A stretch of DNA of 64,000 nt from Nocardioides scoriae (GTDB taxonomy: Bacteria; Actinomycetota; Actinomycetes; Propionibacteriales; Nocardioidaceae), in the NCBI RefSeq assembly GCF_900104965.1, contig NZ_LT629757.1, positions 186,001-250,000 on the forward strand. The letters run 5' to 3'. Positions within the stretch are counted from its first letter, which is position 1. The number at the start of each line of letters is the position of its first letter. The position numbers and the translations under genes were made by a program. The notes below the pieces were generated by a model. The model made no database searches. It had not been told where the DNA came from and saw nothing but the letters and a program-made list of their open reading frames with translations. This document shows positions 42,734 to 51,534 of this stretch, piece by piece.

Positions 42734-43437
42734 GCTCGACCGGACGCCACGTCGCGCCCCGCACGCTGCCGGTCCGGCCGGCGGCGGTGGTCGCGGCCGC
42801 CCTGGTCGTAGGCCTGGTGCTCGCCGCGCTCGTGGTGGCGCAGCTGGTGCGCGTCGACGTGCCGGCCACCCTGCCGCGGGCCAGCGCCGCCTCGGTGCGC
42901 TTCGCCCCGCCGGCGGTGGTGCCGGCCGGCAGCGAGCTGGTGCGCACCCGGGTGCTCGCCTCGGGCCAGCTGCGGGTCGACCACTGGGTGCGGCCCTCGG
43001 GCCCGGCCGGCTCGTTCGTGCTCGCGGTGCCCCCGTCGGTCGCGGGCGGGGTCGAGGCGCGCGACGTGCGGGTGGCGACCGACTCCGGCGTCCAGGACGC
43101 TCCGACGACGGTGGGCGACCGGGGGCGCCGCTACGCCTTCGCGGCCACGTCGTCGCTGCACGTGAGCTACGTGCTCACCGGTGCCGTGACGCGCAGCGGC
43201 TCGGTCCCGGGGCGGGCGCTGGCCCGGACGACCTCGCTCGAGCTGGGGCTGCGCCGCGAGCGGCTCGCGACCACCGTGCGGGTCGAGGGTGGCCGGCTGC
43301 TGGCCGCCGCCTGCGCCCCGGTCGGTGCGCCGGAGCGGTCGCGGCCCTGCGGCCGCGCCGGGGGCGAGGGGTGGGCGGTCTCGCTGCCCCGGTCGGCGCG
43401 GCCCCAGGTGGTCGCGGCGCAGCTCGACCTGGACTGA
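42730..43437 (+). CDS. Membrane-anchored protein of sortase module, unknown function
   Basis: A protein of 235 residues with one N-terminal helix (residues 17-40) and an outside Val/Ala/Arg-rich domain, including a Cys pair (AAACAP, SRPCGR) that could form a disulfide. No family recognised. GTG start overlaps the sortase stop as GTGA, so it is part of the same unit and may be a substrate or partner. Confidence 0.7.
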   Translation: MSSTGRHVAPRTLPVRPAAVVAAALVVGLVLAALVVAQLVRVDVPATLPRASAASVRFAPPAVVPAGSELVRTRVLASGQLRVDHWVRPSGPAGSFVLAVPPSVAGGVEARDVRVATDSGVQDAPTTVGDRGRRYAFAATSSLHVSYVLTGAVTRSGSVPGRALARTTSLELGLRRERLATTVRVEGGRLLAAACAPVGAPERSRPCGRAGGEGWAVSLPRSARPQVVAAQLDLD

Positions 43438-43544
43438 GCGGCCGAGGCGTCCAGGACGGTGTCAGTACCCACCCAACCGGACCGGGGCGTCGCCACGTCT
43501 GAGGGGTGTGGGGCCGGGACCGGGCCGCGCGACGAGGGGCACGG

Positions 43545-44073
43545 ATGCGTGAGAGCGACGAGGCGGAGTTCGCGGAGTTCGCCTCCGCGTCCTGGTCGCG
43601 CCTGTTCCGGGTGGCGTACGCCATCAGCGGTGACGCCGGGCGTGCCGAGGACGCGGTGCAGTCGGCGATGGCCAAGGCCTACGCGTCGTGGCGCCGGGTG
43701 CGGTCGACGCACCGGCCCGAGGCGTACGTGCGCCGGATCGCCGTCAACGAGGTCCTCGACCTGCGCCGCCGGACCTGGTGGCGCGCCGAGCGACCGGTGG
43801 CGGCGCCCGAGCCCGGCCACACGGCGTACGACGCCACCGAGCCGTCGGTGGTGGAGCGCTCCGAGCTGTGGCCGCTGCTCATGGAGCTGGGGCCGCGGCA
43901 GCCGGGCGGTCCTGGTGCTGCGCTACTACGACGACCTCAGCGAGCAGCAGATCGCCGAGACCCTCGGGTGCAGCCGGGGCACGGTGAAGTCCCAGGCCTC
44001 GGACGCGCTGGCCACCCTGCGCCGCCGGTACGCCGCCGCGGCCGACCTCGTCACGGACGGAGAGCCCTCATGA
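43545..44073 (+). pseudogene. SigE-family ECF sigma factor with a frameshift
   Basis: The first 118 or so codons (from ATG 43545, GAGGGG upstream) encode sigma region 2: FAEFASASWSRLFRVAYAIS, AEDAVQSAMAKAYASWRRV and YVRRIAVNEVLDLRRR. Region 4 (VLVLRYYDDLSEQQIAETLGCSRGTVKSQASDALATL) is present in the +1 frame. Dropping one C at 43902-43903 (CAGCCGGG) joins them into a normal protein of 175 residues. The stop of the second frame overlaps the next gene as ATGA, which supports that frame. It is either a sequencing error or a recent inactivation. Confidence 0.8.
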
Positions 44074-45191
44074 GCCTGCAGGACCAGCTGGAGCGCGCGA
44101 TCGCGACCCACGTGGAGGCCGTGGTCCCGCCGGTGCCCGACATCGACGCGGCCGTGCGCCACGGCCGGAGCCTGCGTCGTCGGCGCCGGGCCGGGGTGCT
44201 CGCCGCCGCGGGGACCGCGGCCCTCGCGGTCGCGCTCGTGGTGCCCCACCTGGGCGCGTTGTCCGAGCCACCCTCGCGGTCGCCACGCGCGCAGAGCTTC
44301 GCGCCGGTCGGGGCCCTCGACTACGACCAGGGCCTGCGCGGCTTCGCCGACCCCTCGCCCGACGGCAACCTCTCGCTGGGTGGTCGGACCTTCCCGATCG
44401 AGGACATGGGCTACCTCGACACCGAGGCGCTGGCGACGTCGTACGGTCTGGTGTTCTTCGACGGGTCGCAGACCCCTCACCTGCTCGGCGAGGACGGCGT
44501 CGACCGCACCCTGGCCCCGACGCCGACCGACACCCGCGCCGGCGTGCGGCCCTCGGCGAAGGCCGACGCCGTGCAGCCGCTCGTCGCCCTGGCGCAGCCC
44601 TCGCCCGACGGCGTCAGCGTGCTCCTGGTGCGGCTCGACACCGGTCGCACCGTCGGGTCCCGCGAGGTGCTCTGCTCGGGAGGGGCGTGCCGCTCGGTCC
44701 GGGTCGAGGCCGTCGACCGCGGACTGGTCTTCGTGCAGACCTCCGACGGCACCCAAGTCTGGGACCCGGAGGCGTCGGGGGAGCGGGGGTGGACCTCGCT
44801 CGGCGGCCCCGACCTCCGCGTCGCGGACGTGCGCGGGGGCCGGATCCTGTGGGACGGCACGGCGCCCACCCCGGCGGCCGACAACCCGGTCGCCGGCTGG
44901 CCGACCACCCGTGGCGCCGTCGATGCCCAGCTGACCCTGGATGGTGGGCACGTCCTGTCCTGGTCGCCCAACCTGGAGCCGACCGAGCCCGAGGGTCGCC
45001 CGGTGCGGCTGCGCGTGGACGGAGGGACCTGGTTCGCGGTCGACACCGACGGCTCGGTCCTCGCCGCCGCCTCCGGGAGGGCGAGCAGGGCGCCGGTCTA
45101 CGACTGCGAGGTCCCGTCGGGGGCGTGCACCCGGATCGGCACCATCGACACCACCGGCGGCGACCCGATGTTCATCGGCGTCGACGGCTGA
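44070..45191 (+). CDS. Putative membrane-anchored partner of the sigma factor
   Basis: A protein of 373 residues. An N-terminal cytoplasmic part of about 45 residues ends in RRRRR and is followed by a helix (AGVLAAAGTAALAVALVVPHLGAL); the rest is an outside domain of beta repeats like a propeller, with a likely disulfide (LCSGGACRS). Position directly after the sigma gene with an ATGA overlap suggests an anti-sigma role, but the short N-terminus shows no zinc anti-sigma motif. Function is inferred from context. Confidence 0.7.
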   Translation: MSLQDQLERAIATHVEAVVPPVPDIDAAVRHGRSLRRRRRAGVLAAAGTAALAVALVVPHLGALSEPPSRSPRAQSFAPVGALDYDQGLRGFADPSPDGNLSLGGRTFPIEDMGYLDTEALATSYGLVFFDGSQTPHLLGEDGVDRTLAPTPTDTRAGVRPSAKADAVQPLVALAQPSPDGVSVLLVRLDTGRTVGSREVLCSGGACRSVRVEAVDRGLVFVQTSDGTQVWDPEASGERGWTSLGGPDLRVADVRGGRILWDGTAPTPAADNPVAGWPTTRGAVDAQLTLDGGHVLSWSPNLEPTEPEGRPVRLRVDGGTWFAVDTDGSVLAAASGRASRAPVYDCEVPSGACTRIGTIDTTGGDPMFIGVDG

Positions 45192-45314
45192 GGGCCACCG
45201 GCGCCGCCCGGACCGGCTGCGGGTGTGCCCCGGCCTGGCATCCTGGCGCTGGTCGCCGCCGGGCGTGCCGAGCAGTGACATTGGCAGCGACACGGGAAGT
45301 GGGCGGGCAGGGAC

Positions 45315-46007
45315 GTGCAGATGGTGGACCGGGTGCCCGCGTGGGTGACGCCCGTGGCGTGGGTGTGGATCGTGCTGTGCGTCGCGACCGCCGTCGCGGT
45401 CGCGGTCGACGTCCACCGCGGACGCCGGCACCCGACGGTCGCCACCGAGCTGGTGTGGATCGCCTCGGGCCTCTACCTCGGGCCGTTCACGCTCCCGCTC
45501 TACCGCCGGCAGGGCCGGGCGGAGCGAGCCGGGGCGCCGCGGCGCGCGGCGCCCGGCACGGCCTCGGCGGCGGTGGCGGGGCTGCCCGGAGGCGCCGCCT
45601 CGGCGGTGGCGCACCTGGTCGGCGTACCGCTGGTGCTGGTGTCGGGCCTCACCATCGCCGGCATCGACCTGTGGGTCATGATCATCGTCATCGGTGTCCT
45701 CGCGATGCTGCTGCTCGTCGCCTACGAGCGCACGGCGTCCCGCGCCGACTCCTCGCCCAGCGGTTCCACGCCGCACCGGTCGTCGCTCGCGTCGGCCGCG
45801 GTCGCCGCCGTCGTGACGGTGCTGGCCTTCGACGTCGGCATGGGCGGGTGGATGCTCCTGCTGCACTTCAACGAGTACATGCCCCCGGCCAGCGAGGGCA
45901 GCTTCTGGTTCCTGATGCAGGCCGGCATCGTCCTGGGCCTCGTCACCGGCTGGCCGGCCGTGCGGTGGCTGCAGCGCGAGAGGCGTGCCGTCGCCCCGTC
46001 GGTGTGA
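45315..46007 (+). CDS. DUF4396-like membrane protein
   Basis: A protein of 230 residues with about six helices. The second half (FDVGMGGWMLLLHF then FWFLMQAGIVLGLVTGWPAVRWL) resembles DUF4396. Function unknown; some members are near copper genes. GTG at 45315, ATG at 45321 an alternative. Confidence 0.7.
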   Translation: MQMVDRVPAWVTPVAWVWIVLCVATAVAVAVDVHRGRRHPTVATELVWIASGLYLGPFTLPLYRRQGRAERAGAPRRAAPGTASAAVAGLPGGAASAVAHLVGVPLVLVSGLTIAGIDLWVMIIVIGVLAMLLLVAYERTASRADSSPSGSTPHRSSLASAAVAAVVTVLAFDVGMGGWMLLLHFNEYMPPASEGSFWFLMQAGIVLGLVTGWPAVRWLQRERRAVAPSV

Positions 46008-46029
46008 CGCCCGTGCAGCACGTCCGGCG

Positions 46030-47736
46030 TCAGGACGAGGCGACCGCCCGTCCCGCGATCCGTCCGGAGAAGATGCAGCCGCCGAGGAAGGTGCCCTCCA
46101 GGGCGTTGTGGCCGTGGACCCCGCCGCCCCCGAAACCGGCGACCTCGCCGGCGGCGTACAGGCCCGGCACCGATCGGCCGTCGGGCCCGAGGACGCGTGA
46201 CTCGAGGTCGGTCTGCAGCCCGCCGAGGGTCTTGCGGGTCAAGATGTTGAGGCGCACGGCGACCAGCGGGCCGTGCGCCGGGTCGAGCAGCCGGTGCGGC
46301 TTGGCCACGCGGACCAGCTTGTCGGTCAGCGACCTGCGGGCGTTGGCCACCAGCATCAGCTGCGCGTCCTTGGAGAAAGCGTTGTCGAGCTCCCGGTCGC
46401 GCGCCCGGATCATCGACTCGACCTCGTCGGCGTCCAGCACGGGTGCGTCGCCGGCCGTGCCGGGCCGCGCCAGCTCGTTCATGCCGGCGACGAGGTCGCG
46501 CACGTCGTGGGCGACCACGAAGTCCTCGCCGTGCTCCTTGAAGGCCTCGACCGGGCTGGGTGCGCCCTTGGACAGCCGCTCGCGCAGCAGCACCCGGAGG
46601 TCCTTCTCGGTCAGGTCGGGGTTCTGCTCGGAGCCCGAGAGGGCGAACTCCTTCTCGATGATCGACTGGGTCAGCACGAACCACGAGTAGTCGTAGCCGG
46701 TGGCGAGGATCGCGCGCATGGTGCGCAGGTTGTCGCAGCCCGGGAAGTTGGGGGCCGGGAAGCGGTGTCCGGTGGCATCGAGCCACAGCGAGGAGGGTCC
46801 GGGGATGACCCGGATGGCGTGCTGGGGCCAGATCGGGTCCCAGTTGTGGATCCCCTCGGTGTAGTGCCACATCCGGTCGCGGTTGACCACCCGGCCGCCG
46901 GCGGCCTCGGTGATGGCCAGCATGCGACCGTCGACGTGCGCCGGGACCCCGGAGATCAGGTGCTCCGGGGCGGGCCCCATCCGCTCGGTGGGCCAGGTCT
47001 CCCGGACCAGGTCGTGGTTGCCGCCGATGCCGCCGGAGGTGACGATGACGGCCGGCGCCCTCAGGTCGAAGCCCCTGGTGACCGTGCGGGAGGACGCCTC
47101 GCCCCGGGCCGCGTCGGTGGGCTCGAGCACCGCGCCTCGCACGCCGACGACGGCGCCGTCCTCGACGACGAGCTCGTCGACGCGGTGGCGGAAGCCGAAG
47201 GTCACCAGACCGTTGCGCTCGCCCCCGAGCACGGGCTCCTCGAAGACGCGCACGACCTCGGGGCCGGTGCCCCAGGTCAGGTGGAAGCGGGGCACCGAGT
47301 TGCCGTGGCCCTGGGCGTCGGCGCCGCCGCGCTCGGCCCAGCCGACCATGGGGACCGACCGCAGCCCCAGCGCGCGCAGGTAGTCGCGCTTCTCGTGGGT
47401 GGCGAAGGCGACGTAGGCCCGGGCCCAGCGGCGGCCCCAGCCGTCCTCGTCCTCCACGGACGCGACCTCGGGGTCGGGTCCGAAGCCGGCCGAGCCCTGC
47501 CAGTCGTGCCAGGCGAGCTCCGCGGAGTCCTTGATGCCCATCCGGCGCTGCTCGGGGGAGTCGACGAAGAACAGGCCGCCCAGCGACCAGAAGGCCTGGC
47601 CCCCGAGGTTGGCGCGGTTCTCCTGGTCCAGGACCAGGACCCGCTTGCCGGCGAGCACGAGCTCGTGGGTGGCGACCAGGCCGGCCAGCCCGGCGCCCAC
47701 GACGATGGCGTCGGGCTGGAAGTCGTCGGTGTTCAC
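46030..47736 (-). CDS. FAD-binding dehydrogenase (KSTD/fumarate-reductase-like)
   Basis: A protein of 568 residues. The FAD site at the start is VVGAGLAGLVATHELVLAGKRV; the second FAD segment near the end is GLYAAGEVAGFGGGGVHGHNALEG. The fold is that of flavocytochrome c/3-ketosteroid dehydrogenases. No steroid genes are near, so the substrate is open. The GTG at 47736 has GAGGAGG upstream and overlaps the TetR stop as GTGA, so the regulator gene is first in the operon. Confidence 0.88.
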   Translation of the reverse strand: MNTDDFQPDAIVVGAGLAGLVATHELVLAGKRVLVLDQENRANLGGQAFWSLGGLFFVDSPEQRRMGIKDSAELAWHDWQGSAGFGPDPEVASVEDEDGWGRRWARAYVAFATHEKRDYLRALGLRSVPMVGWAERGGADAQGHGNSVPRFHLTWGTGPEVVRVFEEPVLGGERNGLVTFGFRHRVDELVVEDGAVVGVRGAVLEPTDAARGEASSRTVTRGFDLRAPAVIVTSGGIGGNHDLVRETWPTERMGPAPEHLISGVPAHVDGRMLAITEAAGGRVVNRDRMWHYTEGIHNWDPIWPQHAIRVIPGPSSLWLDATGHRFPAPNFPGCDNLRTMRAILATGYDYSWFVLTQSIIEKEFALSGSEQNPDLTEKDLRVLLRERLSKGAPSPVEAFKEHGEDFVVAHDVRDLVAGMNELARPGTAGDAPVLDADEVESMIRARDRELDNAFSKDAQLMLVANARRSLTDKLVRVAKPHRLLDPAHGPLVAVRLNILTRKTLGGLQTDLESRVLGPDGRSVPGLYAAGEVAGFGGGGVHGHNALEGTFLGGCIFSGRIAGRAVASS

Positions 47737-48305
47737 GGTGCCTCCTCGAAGAATGGTCGGAGCAGCTCCAGGAGCGCCTGCAGGGCGTCCTGGTCCCGGT
47801 CGGGGTCGGGCAGGACGTGCGCGACGGCCGCCTCGCCGTCGAGGTAGGTCACGGCCAGGCGCAGCGCTCGCTGGTGCTCGGGGGTCCACGCCCGTCCGGT
47901 CGGCAGCAGCGAGGTGACCGCTGCCGCGGTGCGGCGGTGGTACTCCCGCAGGGCCGGTGCGAGCCCGTCGCGGAGCTCGGGGTCGGTGCGGGACGCGTGC
48001 ACCAGCTCGTGCCACACCACGTTGGACCGCGACCGCACCCGATCGCGCAGGTGGTGCAGCGCACCCGGCAGGTCGAGCCCGGTCGGGACGTCGGTGGTCT
48101 GGCGCTCGGCCACGCGGCGAGCCGTCGCGACCAGCAGGGCACGCCGCGTCGGGAAGTGCCGGAACAGGCCCCCCTGGCTCAGGCCGGCCTGCTCGCACAC
48201 CGCGGTCGTGGTGGTGCCGGCGTACCCGCGCTCGTGCAGCACCACCTCGGTGGCGTCCAGCAGCCGCGTGACGGCAGCGGCGCTGCGCTCGACCTGGGTG
48301 ACCAC
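47733..48305 (-). CDS. TetR-family transcriptional regulator
   Basis: A protein of 190 residues. The helix-turn-helix is at 18-65 (ERGYAGTTTTAVCEQAGLSQGGLFRHFPTRRALLV). The C-terminal ligand domain is not assignable. It most likely represses itself and the flavoprotein gene it overlaps. GTG at 48305; two GTG/GTC codons precede ACC. Confidence 0.9.
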   Translation of the reverse strand: MVTQVERSAAAVTRLLDATEVVLHERGYAGTTTTAVCEQAGLSQGGLFRHFPTRRALLVATARRVAERQTTDVPTGLDLPGALHHLRDRVRSRSNVVWHELVHASRTDPELRDGLAPALREYHRRTAAAVTSLLPTGRAWTPEHQRALRLAVTYLDGEAAVAHVLPDPDRDQDALQALLELLRPFFEEAP

Positions 48306-48766
48306 CCCACCAGCCTAACTTGGAGAGTGGCCACTCGCTAAAACTGCCTGGATGTTTCGCCTGCGAGCAGGCGTCCGTCCGAGTCCCAGACCTCGCTGTC
48401 GTCGAGGCACCACCGCCGAGCACGAGGGCCGGACCGACGGTCAGCAGGGCCGGCGGCACCTGAGCCCAGGAGACGCTGTTCAGCAGAAGTGCTCGAGCAG
48501 AGAGCCGCCGCCGACGACTCCGACGGCCAGGCCCAGCACACCTGCAGTTCGACACGAGCCTCGCCCAGTTTGCGTGGGAAGACGCAGGGGAGGTCCGGCC
48601 CCGGGTCGCCCGCACCACCGGCGGGTGCAGTGGCGTGCCGGGCGCCTCTGCGTGCCAGATCGCGACGACATGTCAGGACGTAGTGACTCAGGTCACCCAT
48701 CCGCGGGTGCGGTGGTGGCGAACTCCATGTGTCACACACACAGCCATCAACAGGAGTTGACTCCCC
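48306..48766. other. Intergenic region, no convincing gene
   Basis: About 460 bases between the divergent TetR and lipoprotein genes. Short frames exist on both strands, but none has a ribosome site or family pattern. On the minus strand a stretch ending near 48480 encodes a hydrophobic run (TAGVLGLAVGVVGGG), which may be a gene remnant. The promoters of both flanking genes must lie here. Confidence 0.6.
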
Positions 48767-49483
48767 ATGAGCACGATGCTCACCACCAAGGGCCGCAAGG
48801 GCCTCGCCGCGATCGCGCTGGTCGCGATGACCGGCACCATGGCCGCTTGCGGCAGCAGCGACGACTCGAGCGCTTCCGCCTCGTCGTCCTCGTCGTCCTC
48901 GTCGTCCTCGGCGTCCACGCAGGCCGCTCCCAAGCCCGTCGCGGCGATCGACTCGCTGACCGGCAAGAACACCCAGGTCGCCCTGGACGCCGGCTTCGTC
49001 GACGCCCTGAAGTCGCTGAAGCTGACCCCCGGCACCACCGGCAAGGCCAAGCTCGTCGGTGGCGGCGGCACGCTGCAGTTCCCGATCTCGGGCGGCAACG
49101 TCACGGTCTTCAAGCCCGGCACCGTCTCGCCGTACGTCATCGGCCAGGTCCAGCACGAGGGCTCCGGTCTCTCCCTGACCGCTGGTGACACCAAGGTCGA
49201 GATCAACAACCTCAACGTCGACCCGGGCGTGTCCCGCGTCTACGGCGACGTGCTGGTCAACGGCGAGGTCGCTGCGTCCAGCGCCTACGTGTTCACCCTC
49301 GACGGGCGCACCCTGAACCCCCTGAAGACCGGTGACGGCACGGCCACCCTGCAGGGCACCAAGGTCGAGATCTCGCCCGTCGCCGCGGGTCTGCTGAACC
49401 AGACCTTCAAGACCGACGCGGTCAAGCCCGGCCTGCTGGTCGGCATCGCGAAGATCACCGTCAACACCACCCCCGGCGACTGA
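48767..49483 (+). CDS. Secreted lipoprotein with poly-Ser linker
   Basis: A protein of 238 residues. The lipobox is MAAC (Cys28). Residues 30-48 are a Ser-rich linker. The rest is a beta-rich domain of a kind I recall from actinobacterial exported unknowns: GTLQFPISGGNVTVF, HEGSGLSLTAG, NLNVDPGVSRVYGDVLVNG and LLVGIAKITVN. Role unknown; adhesin-like or wall-associated. The ATG at 48767 has AGGAG 9 bases upstream. A strong hairpin follows the stop. Confidence 0.85.
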   Translation: MSTMLTTKGRKGLAAIALVAMTGTMAACGSSDDSSASASSSSSSSSSSASTQAAPKPVAAIDSLTGKNTQVALDAGFVDALKSLKLTPGTTGKAKLVGGGGTLQFPISGGNVTVFKPGTVSPYVIGQVQHEGSGLSLTAGDTKVEINNLNVDPGVSRVYGDVLVNGEVAASSAYVFTLDGRTLNPLKTGDGTATLQGTKVEISPVAAGLLNQTFKTDAVKPGLLVGIAKITVNTTPGD

Positions 49484-49548
49484 CACCACCGGTCGCCCCG
49501 TAGCTCCCGCCCCGGTGTGGGTGGAGCTTGCACCCGGGGCGTGAGCGC

Positions 49549-49580
49549 AGGGCCTGGAGCCGACATCGGCTCCGGGCCCT
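49549..49580. terminator. Hairpin between convergent genes
   Basis: The arms AGGGCCTGGAGCCGA and TCGGCTCCGGGCCCT form a 15-bp stem with one G-T wobble and a tiny loop. It follows the lipoprotein gene by 65 bases and lies 70 bases from the end of the convergent histidine kinase gene, so it probably terminates transcription from either side. No T run. Confidence 0.6.
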
Positions 49581-49651
49581 GTGTGCGTCGGGTGGCGTCC
49601 GATCCGTGCGGCTCGGCGTACGTCGCTGGCCCACACCCGGCACGAACTCGG

Positions 49652-51406
49652 TCAGGAGTCGACCAGGACCCCTGCTGACTGCTGAGGGGCGTCCGTCGTC
49701 GTCACCGGGTCGGGGTCCCGGGTGACGTGCAGTGGCAGGCGGACCAGCATGGAGGTGCCTCGGCCCTCCTCGGAGTCCACCTCGATGACACCTCCGTGGC
49801 GACGCACGATCGCGTCCACCACGTTGAGACCGATGCCGGTGCCCTGGATGGCGCGCTTCTCCGCGGTCGACGACCGGAAGAACCGTGTGAAGAGCTGGCC
49901 CTGCTCGGCGGCCGGGACCCCGATGCCGGTGTCGACGACCTCGAGCACGGCCTGTCCGTGGCACGACGACAGCCGGCAGGTCACCCGGCCGCCGTCCTCG
50001 GTGAACTTGAGGGCGTTGCTCATCAGGTTGAGGAGCACCCGCTCGAGGTGGGCGAGGTCGCCCTGCACGGGGACCGGGTGGCTGGGCAGCTCGAAGGAGG
50101 TGGTCAGGCGCCGCTCGTCGATGAAGGGACGTAGGGCCTGCTCGGCCCGCTCGACCACCGTGCGCAGGTCCAGCGAGGTGACCTTCATGGAGAACTCGCC
50201 GGCCTCGAAGCTGGACAGGGTCAGCAGGTTCTCGGCCAGGGAGTGCATCCGCTCACCGTTGCGGCGCACGGCCTCGAGCATGTCGTGGTGCACCGAGGGG
50301 GGTTGGTCGGCGACGGCGTCGAGCAGGACCTCGACGTAGCCCAGGATGCTGGTGATGGGCGTGCGCAGCTCGTGGCTGACGGTGGCCACGAAGTCGGTGC
50401 GGGCCCGGTCAAGCTCGCGCAGGCGGCGTACGGCCTCGGCCTCCTTCTCCAGGCCCGCGATCAGGAGGTTGCGCGTGCGCCGCTGCTCGGTGACGTCCTC
50501 GGCGATGGCGAGGTAGCCGACGTGGTCGGTGGAGTCGCCCGCCACCCGCGTGATGCTCACGGACGCGGTCAGCCGAGCGCCGTCGCTGCGGATCAGGGTC
50601 CAGTCCCGGGGCTGCGCGCCTGACCCGCGGCGGTCCTGGGCTCCGCCGGAGCGCCGGTCGTCGGCGCTCCCGCTGCGCCGGTCCCGTCGGTCGCCCGGAC
50701 CCCCTCCGCGCCGGTCCTGCGGGCCCCCGCCGCGTCGCTGTCGGCGGTCGAGCGGCCCCAGGTCGACGTCGGAGCGCCGCCGGTCGAGGCCGGAGAGGTC
50801 TCGGGTGAGCAGCGTCAGGTCGGCCGGTACGCCGAGGCGGTGGGCGCGCTCGGCGATCTCGGCCTGCTCGAACAGCTCAGCGGGCAGCGCACGTCCGACC
50901 ATGTCGCAGGCCGAGCGCCCGAGCACGTGCTCGGCGGTGGAGTTGAACAGCGTCACCCGGCCGGCGAGGTCCGTGCCGACGATCATCGGGGTCGACTTGC
51001 CCTTCACGACGTGGCTGAAGAGGCCTTGGGGAGGTCCGGTCGGGGTGACGTCGAGCCCGGTGAGCACGACGTGGTCGGCGGTCATGGCCGTCGACTCGAG
51101 GGCCCGTCCCACCGACCAGAGGACGCGTCGCGGGTGACCTGATCCCGAGGTGATCGTGCTCTCCAGCCCCATGGTGCTGCGCTCGCCCGACATGGCAGCG
51201 TGCATCACGGGCGCTGTCTGCTCGTCCACGAGCTCCTGCCACCGGACCCCGATGACCTGCTCGGGGGTGCACTCCAGGGTGTGCAGGGCGATGCGGTTCA
51301 TGCGCACGACGTGCTGGGTCTCGCGGTCGATGACGACGACCAGCATGGGGACGGCGTCGAGGACCGAGTCGAGGTCTGGTGCGTCGCGGTGGGGGGATGG
51401 GCCCAC
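49652..51406 (-). CDS. Soluble PAS sensor histidine kinase with Arg-Gly-rich insert
   Basis: A protein of 584 residues without membrane helices. PAS 1 covers about 15-115 (AVPMLVVVIDRETQHVV), PAS 2 about 145-320. PAS 2 is split by an insert near 203-262 built of many DRR and GGG repeats. The kinase core has SHELRTPITS (His345), the N box LMSNALKFT, and DTGIGVP and GTGIGLNVV boxes. It is a paralogue of the kinase at 37.3 kb. I start at the GTG at 51406, which has GGAG 7 bases upstream; there is no in-frame ATG near. It lies just after the EAL-GGDEF gene on the same strand. Confidence 0.88.
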   Translation of the reverse strand: MGPSPHRDAPDLDSVLDAVPMLVVVIDRETQHVVRMNRIALHTLECTPEQVIGVRWQELVDEQTAPVMHAAMSGERSTMGLESTITSGSGHPRRVLWSVGRALESTAMTADHVVLTGLDVTPTGPPQGLFSHVVKGKSTPMIVGTDLAGRVTLFNSTAEHVLGRSACDMVGRALPAELFEQAEIAERAHRLGVPADLTLLTRDLSGLDRRRSDVDLGPLDRRQRRGGGPQDRRGGGPGDRRDRRSGSADDRRSGGAQDRRGSGAQPRDWTLIRSDGARLTASVSITRVAGDSTDHVGYLAIAEDVTEQRRTRNLLIAGLEKEAEAVRRLRELDRARTDFVATVSHELRTPITSILGYVEVLLDAVADQPPSVHHDMLEAVRRNGERMHSLAENLLTLSSFEAGEFSMKVTSLDLRTVVERAEQALRPFIDERRLTTSFELPSHPVPVQGDLAHLERVLLNLMSNALKFTEDGGRVTCRLSSCHGQAVLEVVDTGIGVPAAEQGQLFTRFFRSSTAEKRAIQGTGIGLNVVDAIVRRHGGVIEVDSEEGRGTSMLVRLPLHVTRDPDPVTTTDAPQQSAGVLVDS

Positions 51407-51534
51407 GGTGGTGCTCCGATCGGTGTCACTGACCGTCGAGGTCCCGAGTGGGGCCTGGCGAGCCAGGTGGGCCGCAGCCGAACCGTTCGTGCGGTGGCCC
51501 CGGCTGTTCGAGGCCGCCTGCTGCGGGTGGGGCG

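Noticed and set aside
48480-48671. Small minus-strand membrane protein
   Set aside because: Only one hydrophobic run near its end, no ribosome site; noted as possible remnant.
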